From: Bacillota bacterium
GTDB taxonomy: Bacteria; Bacillota; UBA4882; UBA8346
DNA length: 64,000 bases
NCBI GenBank assembly: GCA_023435565.1
Contig: JAEYRN010000036.1
Location: 1-64,000 of the forward strand
Direction of reading: 5' to 3'
A program made the position numbers and the translations under genes. This document shows, piece by piece, positions 9,128-16,735 of this stretch (the stretch's first letter is position 1; every line of letters starts with the position of its first letter). Under the pieces are notes generated by a model that ran no database searches, was not told the DNA's origin, and saw nothing but the letters and a program-made list of their open reading frames with translations.

Positions 9128-9436
9128 TTACTCAAAATTAACCCGTACTAAAGCATTATCGACCAAACTACGGTTGACCATTTTCGATGCAATATGGGTA
9201 GGGTTGGGTTGATACTTTCCTTGGGCGATATGGTCTTTAAGCGTTGCCACTTTCTCCTTTCGAACCTCGGGGGCGTTCAAAAGGGATGTCTTGACCAAGT
9301 TAACCTCCGAAGTATGTGCTGAAAGCCTTGGAAGTTCTGCCTTGGTTTCAGGAGTCTTGGAGGCTTGTCTATTTTCTGCTTTCAATTGGTGTTGCATTAG
9401 TAAAACATTTTGGACTTGCTCTTCGGATACAATCAT
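9128..9436 (-). CDS. flgM: FlgM-like anti-sigma-28 factor
   Basis: A 102-residue protein whose C-terminal half fits the FlgM pattern: EVRKEKVATLKDHIAQGKYQ followed by a second helix (THIASKMVNRSLVDN). FlgM binds the flagellar sigma factor and holds back late flagellar genes. I start at the ATG at 9436, with AGAAGG eight bases upstream; a GTG three codons earlier overlaps that site. It is shorter on recognisable N-terminal features and stands far from other flagellar genes in this window, so the call rests on the C-terminal motif alone. Confidence 0.65.
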   Translation of the reverse strand: MIVSEEQVQNVLLMQHQLKAENRQASKTPETKAELPRLSAHTSEVNLVKTSLLNAPEVRKEKVATLKDHIAQGKYQPNPTHIASKMVNRSLVDNALVRVNFE

Positions 9437-9445
9437 CGAATACAC

Positions 9446-9570
9446 CTTCTCATTACTTTTTTAATGGGGGAATACTCCATCATTGAAGTAACTGACTCGG
9501 CTATAAGGAATTTCACCGTAATTCGTATCGAAACGAAATGCCTTTATATTATATTCAAATATTTGGAATA
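9446..9570 (-). other. Possible structured leader upstream of the FlgM-like gene
   Basis: On the minus strand this stretch holds TTCGT/ACGAA and GAATT/AATTC hairpins, GGTGAAATTCC, GCCGAGTC, and an AATGATGG/CCATT hairpin next to the ribosome site. GGTGAAATTCC resembles a piece of some riboswitch cores, but I could not fit the rest to any known class. Confidence 0.25.
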
Positions 9571-9727
9571 AGTAAATAATACTTCAGCCCTATTTTCCAG
9601 TTTGTTCCGTTTGGGATACACTCGATAACAGTATCATTATCGACAACAAAATTAATTTTAATACCTAAAATAAATAATTATTATTCATATATTGGTACAA
9701 GCTTAAAAATTTTTTTAACCGATATCA

Positions 9728-9991
9728 TTATTTATATTTGGCTACTACATTATCGAGATAACTCCAGATCATGGAGCAGGGAATAGTTCCATCCGAATCG
9801 GTAACTGTTATATCGAGGATTTGATTGGTTTGGTTCCATTTGGCCGCAATTTTAACCCCAAAGTTATGAGTCTCAACCGTCCAGGGGTTATTTCCAACTA
9901 TAGCCGCACCGTATTTTTTTAAGGTATCAAGCGCCAGATCAATCTTTTCCCGGCTGATGTTCCGGTATGAATTGGTCCCACATCCACCCAT
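9728..9991 (-). CDS. Hypothetical small protein with MGGCG N terminus
   Basis: An 87-residue soluble protein with an AAGGAG ribosome site 11 bases before the ATG. It starts MGGCG and has a beta-rich middle (GVKIAAKWNQTNQILDITVT). I do not recognise the family. It sits among single-gene units and its role is unknown. Confidence 0.6.
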   Translation of the reverse strand: MGGCGTNSYRNISREKIDLALDTLKKYGAAIVGNNPWTVETHNFGVKIAAKWNQTNQILDITVTDSDGTIPCSMIWSYLDNVVAKYK

Positions 9992-10228
9992 CTAATTCAA
10001 CTCCTTTTAAATAATAGTTCCATCTTATAATAATATATTAGAGATTCTTTTAAACTGCTCTTAGGCTGAAAGAAATATTAAAGCTAGTCCGGTCTGGAAA
10101 TTAAAGTTTAGAAATTAATCCTAAAATGGTATAATTCTAATTATTATCGTTTCTTATTTGAGCGAGTTTCATAATTGAAACCGCCTAATTTAGGGAAAAT
10201 TTGTTTATAGGCAAAGGGAGGATTTAAA

Positions 10229-10660
10229 ATGTTGGCTGATTTGATTAAAGCGGGATTTGGTATTACCGAGGATTATAATTGCGCGGAAACAATTTTAACT
10301 GGAGCCAATCAGGTCTATCATCTGGGTTTGGACAAGGAAGCGATGAAGCTGGCAGCCGGTTTTGGCGGTGGGATGGCCATTGAGGGAGACTGTGGTGCTT
10401 TAACTGGTGCTATTATGGTTCTAGGCAGGTTGTATGTAAAAGAACGGGCCCACGAGAGCGCTAAGATTAAGGAACTCACCAAAGAGCTTCTCGATAGGTA
10501 CCGTCAGGAAATGGGTGAGACCGATTGCGCTCCTTTGAAGGCCAAATATCGGAATGATGAGGTAAAGTGTAGGTTGGTAATTCTGAAGGCAGCCGAAATT
10601 CTCGATGAGATTGTAGCTAGGGAAGATTTAAAAGCAGTAGGAATTAATGGAGAGCGTTAA
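10229..10660 (+). CDS. C_GCAxxG_C_C family redox-associated protein
   Basis: A 143-residue protein with the family's spaced cysteines: NCAETIL near residue 18, then GFGGGMAIEGDCGALTGA near residues 46-63, TDCAPL near 104, and KCRLVILKAAEIL near 118. The family (PF09719) is found in anaerobes, often near electron-transfer genes, and its biochemical role is unproven. GGGAGG precedes the ATG. TATAAT at about 10131-10136 may be its -10 element. Confidence 0.88.
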   Translation: MLADLIKAGFGITEDYNCAETILTGANQVYHLGLDKEAMKLAAGFGGGMAIEGDCGALTGAIMVLGRLYVKERAHESAKIKELTKELLDRYRQEMGETDCAPLKAKYRNDEVKCRLVILKAAEILDEIVAREDLKAVGINGER

Positions 10661-10714
10661 ATCGGCCCCAATAACCAAATTTATTATATGGGACGTTTTT
10701 TAGTTCATAAATGC

Positions 10715-10953
10715 TATACCTGTAAGAAGGCAAATACATTATTTTTTAATGGTCGTACCTTTGATAAGTCGATCGAGTTTTATAATAATTTCTTTTAAGT
10801 CCTCAGCCAATTCAATTGTTCGGAAGAGGAGGCGCTTTCTTCTGCTATGGACGCACTCTGTTGCACAGTTCTCTCTATTTGCATCACAGCCTTATTAATC
10901 TGGTTGACATCTTCGGATCGTTCTTGACTGGATAAGGCTATCTCATCGATTCT
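10715..10953 (-). pseudogene. Methyl-accepting chemotaxis protein, C-terminal remnant with frameshift
   Basis: The minus strand encodes RIDEIALSSQERSEDVNQIN, then AVMQIERTVQQSASIAEESA and SSSEQL, the typical end of an MCP signalling domain. After SEQL the frame breaks and the next frame continues AEDLKEIIIKLDRLIKG, as MCP C termini do. Everything upstream (the sensor, the membrane helices and most of the signalling hairpin) is gone. It is too broken to appear as an open frame. Confidence 0.75.
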
Positions 10954-11175
10954 ATATATAATAAAGCAGACGAGTATTACTTTGATTTAATAATAAGAGA
11001 AAATTTGAGGCCAATACTTTCAGTATTCTAATTACTAACAATCCTGTAAAATTCGATTAAACTTCTTGTAATATCGGCTCAATAATTTTAAAATAAAATT
11101 TGGTATTAATAATGTAGTCATATATAACCACGAATGCGGTAATTTTAATATTAATCTGATTGGACATCAAATATT
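10954..11175. other. Intergenic stretch with no supported feature
   Basis: AT-rich sequence between the MCP remnant and the serine hydrolase gene. I see no hairpin with a T-run, no good promoter and no coding frame. Confidence 0.5.
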
Positions 11176-12273
11176 ATGGTCAAAAGGCGCTTTATCCTTA
11201 GAAAACCTTTCCGCTTATTCCTAGTGCTCTTAATCCTAGGTTTGTTTTGTCTTACTCCGGTAATTGTTTCATTATTCGCTGACGAACAAACTGATTATTC
11301 TACTCTTGATTCTTATATTATTACCGAGATGAAACAACACCGGGTGCCCGGTTTATCGTTAGTGATCTTTAAAAATCAGAAAACTATTTATTCTAAATCA
11401 TATGGAGTAAAAAGCAGCCAGAGTGGAGAACCGGTTGATGCCACCACTATTTTTCAGGGTGCTTCCCTTAGTAAAACTTTAACGGCTTATGCTGCCTTAA
11501 TTCTAGTTGAGCGAGGGACGCTATCTTTGGACGAGCCCCTTCATCAATACTTAAAAAGACCATATTTGCCAAGACAAAGGTATGATTACCGAATTACCCT
11601 TCGGATGGTGCTTAACCATACCTCCGGGCTTTCCAATGAGTCTGACGGTAAAGATCGACAAATCTACTTTAGACCGGGAGCTCTTTTTTCATATTCAGGA
11701 GCCGGTTTCCGTTACCTGCAACAAGTAATTGAAGACGTAACCGAGACTTCTTTTGAGGAATTTATGGATCGGGAAATAATCAAGCCTTTAGGAATGGAAT
11801 CCAGTTCTTTTATTTTTAAGGATGAATTAGCTCCATTTATGGCAAACGGCCACGAGGCGGGAAAAACCTTCCCTTTTTCAAAAATAAAGGCCAATGCCGC
11901 ATATAGTCTACTTACCACCCCTGGCGATATGGCCAAATTCAACCAGGAAATTTGCCGACCAACTCTTCTTAAAGCGGAAACTGTCGCTCAAATGTTAACT
12001 CCCGTTTCAAAATGGAAAAAGGATATTTACTGGGGTTTAGGTATCGGTATTTTAAAGACTCCGGCTGAGGATTTCTTTTGGCATTGGGGAAACAACTATT
12101 ATTATTGTAGCCTGATGCTTACCGGTAAGGATTCCAAGTATGGGGCTGTAATCATGACCAACGGCAATACCGGAATGTGGCTTGCAGGACATTTGGCCGT
12201 GAAAATCATGAATGAGTACTGCCTTGGACCTGAAAACGAGTTAAATCCGGATACTTTTGATTTTGTAATTTAA
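11176..12273 (+). CDS. Exported beta-lactamase-family (S12) serine hydrolase
   Basis: A 365-residue protein with an N-terminal signal or anchor (residues 13-35) and an AmpC/PBP4*-like domain. The catalytic SxxK is SLSK in QGASLSKTLTAY (about residue 96), and the second motif is FSYSGAGF in place of YxN. The third motif appears as HWGNN where enzymes have K/HTG. Such proteins cleave D-alanyl peptides or esters; the weak third motif makes true beta-lactamase activity doubtful. There is no clear ribosome site before the ATG. Confidence 0.82.
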   Translation: MVKRRFILRKPFRLFLVLLILGLFCLTPVIVSLFADEQTDYSTLDSYIITEMKQHRVPGLSLVIFKNQKTIYSKSYGVKSSQSGEPVDATTIFQGASLSKTLTAYAALILVERGTLSLDEPLHQYLKRPYLPRQRYDYRITLRMVLNHTSGLSNESDGKDRQIYFRPGALFSYSGAGFRYLQQVIEDVTETSFEEFMDREIIKPLGMESSSFIFKDELAPFMANGHEAGKTFPFSKIKANAAYSLLTTPGDMAKFNQEICRPTLLKAETVAQMLTPVSKWKKDIYWGLGIGILKTPAEDFFWHWGNNYYYCSLMLTGKDSKYGAVIMTNGNTGMWLAGHLAVKIMNEYCLGPENELNPDTFDFVI

Positions 12274-12335
12274 ATAAAGGAGTCAGGTGTGAGGTGCGAT
12301 TGCCTCAGGCCTCATGCCTATAAAAGGAGCCTACT

Positions 12336-12917
12336 ATGCAGGTAAAAAGCGCCACATATGAATTGACAGCCTTTAAACCGGACCAATATCCTAATCATAA
12401 TTTGCCGGAAATCGCTTTCGTGGGCCGTTCCAACGTTGGGAAATCATCCCTCATCAATTCATTGGTTAATCGAAAAAATTTGGCCAGAGAATCGGCGACC
12501 CCCGGGAAGACTAGGGGACTTAATTTTTATAATATTGATCAAAAACTTTACTTTGTCGATTTGCCGGGATACGGTTATGCCAAAGTCTCTAAAGCTGAAA
12601 AAGAGTTTTGGGGCAGGATGATCGAAACCTATCTAAATACTCGCAATCAACTCAATCTAGTTATTATGTTGGTGGATATCCGGCATACTCCAACTGCTGA
12701 TGACCAAATAATGTATCAATGGATTACCGGTCAGAATAAGCCCAACTTGGTGGTGGCCACTAAGTTGGATAAAATAACCCGCGGTCAAACTCCAAAGCGG
12801 TTGCAGGATATCCGCGCAACCCTTGGAATGGGTGAAGAAGATATGCTATTTCCTTTTTCGGCCGAAACTAAGCAAGGCCGGGATGAGATTTGGAACCGGA
12901 TTAGGGAGATCATATAG
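12336..12917 (+). CDS. ysxC: Ribosome-biogenesis GTPase YsxC/EngB
   Basis: A 193-residue TrmE-Era-EngA-EngB GTPase needed for large-subunit assembly. Motifs: G1 GRSNVGKSSLIN (residues about 30-41), G2 TPGKTRGLNF, G3 DLPGYGYAKV, G4 ATKLDKI, G5 FSAET. Length is typical. AAAAGGAG precedes the ATG. It is followed 25 bases later by topB on the same strand, so the two likely share a transcript. Confidence 0.96.
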   Translation: MQVKSATYELTAFKPDQYPNHNLPEIAFVGRSNVGKSSLINSLVNRKNLARESATPGKTRGLNFYNIDQKLYFVDLPGYGYAKVSKAEKEFWGRMIETYLNTRNQLNLVIMLVDIRHTPTADDQIMYQWITGQNKPNLVVATKLDKITRGQTPKRLQDIRATLGMGEEDMLFPFSAETKQGRDEIWNRIREII

Positions 12918-12942
12918 TATATTTATTTGATTGGAGTTTATT

Positions 12943-15123
12943 ATGGGTAAAAGTTTGGTATTGGCTGAGAAACCTTCGGTTGGCAGGGAGATTGCCAAGG
13001 TTTTGCAATGCAATCAAAAAAACAATGGGTGTTTCGTAGGGGCAAAATATATTGTTACTTGGGCTTTGGGGCATTTGGTTACCTTGGCTGATCCCGAAAA
13101 ATATGATGAAAAGTATAAAACCTGGAAACTGGAGGATTTGCCGATGCTACCCTCCAAGATGGAATTGATTGTTATCCGGGAAACCGCAAAACAGTTTGGA
13201 ATAGTTAAAAATTTAATGAAACTACCGGAGCTTGAGGAGTTGATCATCGCTACCGATGCCGGACGTGAAGGCGAGTTGGTAGCCCGTTGGATTATTAAAA
13301 AAGCCGGTTGGCATAAACCCATCAAAAGACTTTGGATTTCTTCCCAAACCGATCGGGCAATCAAGGAAGGATTCGCAAATTTAAAACCGGGAAAGGAATA
13401 CGAGCGTTTATATGCTGCGGCTGAATGCCGGGCGGAAGCCGATTGGCTGGTGGGGCTGAATATCACCCGGGCCCTTACATGTAAATATAATGCTCAGCTT
13501 TCCGCCGGCAGGGTCCAGACACCGACCTTAGCCTTGGTAGTTGCGCGTGAAGGAGAGATAAAACATTTTGTTCCTAAGGATTATTGGACAGTTAACCTTG
13601 CGATTAATGGCTTTACTATGCAGTGGCAAGATCCGGTAAATGGTCAAACCCGGATCTTTGATAAACAGCGGGCGGATCAGATCCTGGATAAAGTTAACGG
13701 AATAACCGGTGAAATTAGTGAAGTCAAAAAAGAAGCCAAAAAAGAACTGCCGCCGCTGGCCTATGACCTTACCGAACTACAACGGGATGCTAACCGCAAA
13801 TATGGTTTTTCAGCTAAAACAACCTCTTCTATAATGCAACAACTTTATGAAAACCATAAACTGGTTACCTATCCCCGGACTGATTCCCGGTATCTTAGTG
13901 AAGATATCGTCCCGACTTTGCCGGAGCGTTTAAAAACTATTTCGGTTGGACCTTATTCCGAAATCGCGCATCAAATATTACGAACAAAAGTTAACCCCGG
14001 TAAAAGGCTGGTTGATAACTCCAAGGTCACGGATCATCACGCCATTATCCCCACCGAGGAACCGGTCTACCTTTCCAAACTAAGCAGTGATGAACAGAAA
14101 GTATATGACCTAATTGTCAAACGATTTCTAGCGGTGTTGTCGGCTCCCTTTGAGTATGAACAAACCACGGTAAAAATGGAAGTCAAAGGCGAAACATTTA
14201 TCGCCAAAGGAAAAATTATTAAAAATAAGGGCTGGCGGGGAGTCTATGATGGGTTTGGGAACATTGAGGAAGAAGGGGACGAACATCAAGGGGAACAGCC
14301 TCTCCCTGATATTAAACGGGGAGATAATTTTAAGGTCCTTGGAATAAAACTTGTCCCTTCGAAAACTAAACCTCCGGCTAGGTATACCGAGGCTACTCTC
14401 CTCTCGGCGATGGAGCATCCGGGGAAAACCGTCGCCAGCGAAGAATTACGCGAAGTGCTCGAAAGCACCAGTGGGCTCGGAACACCGGCTACTCGGGCGG
14501 AAATAATCGATAAATTATTTAACTCGTTCTATCTTGAACGAAACGGAAAAGAAATCTTTCCGACCTCCAAAGGAATTCAATTAATCGGATTAGCGCCACA
14601 AGAGTTAAAGTCCGCCGAGCTGACCGCCAAATGGGAACAACAACTGGCCGAGATTGGTAAAGGAAGGACTGGTAGCAATGAATTTCTTACTAATATAAGG
14701 AGCTATGCCGCAAAACTTGTTAAAACAGTTACTAATAGTAGTCAAACCTTCCGGCATGATAACTTAACCCGTACCAAATGCCCGGACTGTGGGAAATTTC
14801 TCTTACAAGTCAAAGGCAAACGGGGTGAAATGTACGTTTGCCAAGATCGGGAATGCGGTTATCGCCAAGGTATCTCGCAGACTTCAAATGCTCGCTGCCC
14901 CCAATGCCACAAGAGAATGGAGATCCGGGGCGAGGGTGAGGGCAAGTTATTCGTTTGTTCTTGCGGCTATCGTGAAAAGTTGTCGGCATTTACCAAACGA
15001 AGAGAAGGGGAAAAAGATAAAGCAAACAATAGGGAAGTGCAGCAGTTTATACGGGAACAGAAGGGTAATGAACCGTTAAATACGGCGCTAGCGGATGCTT
15101 TAGCAAAGTTGAAACAAAAATAG
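12943..15123 (+). CDS. topB: DNA topoisomerase III
   Basis: A 726-residue type IA topoisomerase that breaks one strand through a tyrosine. It has the TOPRIM domain (LVLAEKPSVG at the N terminus, ATDAGREGELVARWI) and the active-site TYPRTDSRYL. The C terminus has two zinc ribbons (CPDCGKF...CQDRECGY and CPQCHKR...CSCGY). Topo III enzymes decatenate DNA with RecQ-type helicases. I start at the ATG at 12943, seven bases after GGAG; an in-frame TTG four codons earlier would overlap that site. Confidence 0.96.
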   Translation: MGKSLVLAEKPSVGREIAKVLQCNQKNNGCFVGAKYIVTWALGHLVTLADPEKYDEKYKTWKLEDLPMLPSKMELIVIRETAKQFGIVKNLMKLPELEELIIATDAGREGELVARWIIKKAGWHKPIKRLWISSQTDRAIKEGFANLKPGKEYERLYAAAECRAEADWLVGLNITRALTCKYNAQLSAGRVQTPTLALVVAREGEIKHFVPKDYWTVNLAINGFTMQWQDPVNGQTRIFDKQRADQILDKVNGITGEISEVKKEAKKELPPLAYDLTELQRDANRKYGFSAKTTSSIMQQLYENHKLVTYPRTDSRYLSEDIVPTLPERLKTISVGPYSEIAHQILRTKVNPGKRLVDNSKVTDHHAIIPTEEPVYLSKLSSDEQKVYDLIVKRFLAVLSAPFEYEQTTVKMEVKGETFIAKGKIIKNKGWRGVYDGFGNIEEEGDEHQGEQPLPDIKRGDNFKVLGIKLVPSKTKPPARYTEATLLSAMEHPGKTVASEELREVLESTSGLGTPATRAEIIDKLFNSFYLERNGKEIFPTSKGIQLIGLAPQELKSAELTAKWEQQLAEIGKGRTGSNEFLTNIRSYAAKLVKTVTNSSQTFRHDNLTRTKCPDCGKFLLQVKGKRGEMYVCQDRECGYRQGISQTSNARCPQCHKRMEIRGEGEGKLFVCSCGYREKLSAFTKRREGEKDKANNREVQQFIREQKGNEPLNTALADALAKLKQK

Positions 15124-15172
15124 ACTGTAACAAATATGATAAATATATAATTAAAGAATTATACGAGGTAAC

Positions 15173-16729
15173 ATGAGTATCTTAACAGTTGAAAATGTCA
15201 GCCATGGTTTTGGAGCTCGAAAAATTTTGGATAACGCTTCATTTCGGTTACTCAAGGGAGAGCATGTTGGTTTGGTTGGTGCTAACGGAGAAGGCAAATC
15301 GACCTTTTTAAACATTATTACCGGTAAATTAATGCCTGATGAGGGGAGAGTAGAGTGGTGCAACCGGATTACCACCGGTTATCTCGATCAACATACTGCA
15401 TTAACTAAAGGAAAAACAATCCGAGAAGTATTACGGGAAGCATTTGGATACATGTTTGACCTTGAACGGGAAATGCAACAAATTTATGAAAAGATGGGCA
15501 CGGCTTCTGAAAAAGAGCTTGAAATTATGATGGAGGATGTTGGTGAAATTCAAAGCTCTCTCGAACACAATGGTTTTTATCACTTAGACGCTAAAATCGA
15601 AGAGGTGGCCAATGGTTTGGGTTTAGGTGAAATCGGCCTCGACCGTGAAGTAACCGATCTCAGCGGTGGGCAACGGTCTAAAGTTTTATTAACCAAGTTA
15701 TTATTGGAAAATCCAATGATCCTGATCATGGACGAGCCTACTAATTTTTTGGATGTCAATCATATTGTCTGGTTAAAAAACTACCTGAAAAATTATGAAA
15801 ACAGTTTCATATTGGTCTCCCACGATATTCCCTTTTTGAATGAGGTCGTCAATGTGGTTTATCATGTGGAAAATGCGATACTAACCAGATATACGGGAAA
15901 TTATGACGACTTTCAGCAGATGTATCAACTTAAAAAAGTGCAGAACTTAAAGGCTTATGAGAAACAGCAAAAGGAGATCGAAAGGCTCGAAGATTTTGTC
16001 GCCCGTAATAAGGCAAGGGCTGCAACTGCCAATTTGGCAAAGAGTAGGCAAAAGAAGCTGGACAAAATGGATTTGATTGAAAAAGACCGGGTAAGGCTGA
16101 AACCCACCTTTAAATTCAAAGAAGCCCGTACCACCGGTAAATATGTTTTTCAAGCCGTGAATCTGGTAATTGGTTATGAAGAGCCGCTTACCAAGCCATT
16201 GGATTTGGCCATGGAGCGGGGAAAGAAAGTAGCAATCAAAGGTGTCAACGGGATTGGTAAATCAACTCTATTAAAAACATTGTTGGGAATTCAAAGACCG
16301 GTAGCAGGGGCAGTAACTTTAGACCAATTTATAAGACCTGGTTATTTTGAACAAGAGTCAGGCCGGTTTAATAACCAGACCGCTTTGGAGGATTTGTGGA
16401 ATGAATTTCCTGGTTTGAGTAATGCGGAAGCTCGGGGAGCTTTGGCAGGTTGCGGTTTGACCAAAGAACATATTAATACTCAAATGATGGTCTTGAGTGG
16501 CGGTGAAAATGCAAAAGTAAGGTTATGTAAATTGATGTTGAGGGAAGTCAACTGGTTGGTCCTAGATGAACCCACCAATCATTTGGACGTAGACGCCAAA
16601 GCCGAGTTGAAAAGAGCCTTGCGGGAATTTAAGGGCTCGGTTATTATTGTCAGCCATGAACCTGAATTTTATGAAGACTGGGTTACCGATGTTTGGAATG
16701 TGGATGAATGGACCACTAAAGTGGTATAA
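15173..16729 (+). CDS. ABC-F family ATPase
   Basis: A 518-residue soluble protein with two ABC domains and no membrane part. Domain 1: Walker A GANGEGKST, signature LSGGQRSK, Walker B LILMDEPTNFLD. Domain 2: GVNGIGKST, LSGGENAK, WLVLDEPTNHLD. The charged linker (residues about 240-300) is the P-site tRNA interaction motif region. ABC-F proteins act on ribosomes as translation factors; some give ribosome-antibiotic protection, but the type here looks like the housekeeping YbiT-like group. GAGG precedes the ATG. It ends 6 bases from the convergent pbpC stop. Confidence 0.93.
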   Translation: MSILTVENVSHGFGARKILDNASFRLLKGEHVGLVGANGEGKSTFLNIITGKLMPDEGRVEWCNRITTGYLDQHTALTKGKTIREVLREAFGYMFDLEREMQQIYEKMGTASEKELEIMMEDVGEIQSSLEHNGFYHLDAKIEEVANGLGLGEIGLDREVTDLSGGQRSKVLLTKLLLENPMILIMDEPTNFLDVNHIVWLKNYLKNYENSFILVSHDIPFLNEVVNVVYHVENAILTRYTGNYDDFQQMYQLKKVQNLKAYEKQQKEIERLEDFVARNKARAATANLAKSRQKKLDKMDLIEKDRVRLKPTFKFKEARTTGKYVFQAVNLVIGYEEPLTKPLDLAMERGKKVAIKGVNGIGKSTLLKTLLGIQRPVAGAVTLDQFIRPGYFEQESGRFNNQTALEDLWNEFPGLSNAEARGALAGCGLTKEHINTQMMVLSGGENAKVRLCKLMLREVNWLVLDEPTNHLDVDAKAELKRALREFKGSVIIVSHEPEFYEDWVTDVWNVDEWTTKVV

Positions 16730-16735
16730 GCCTCG

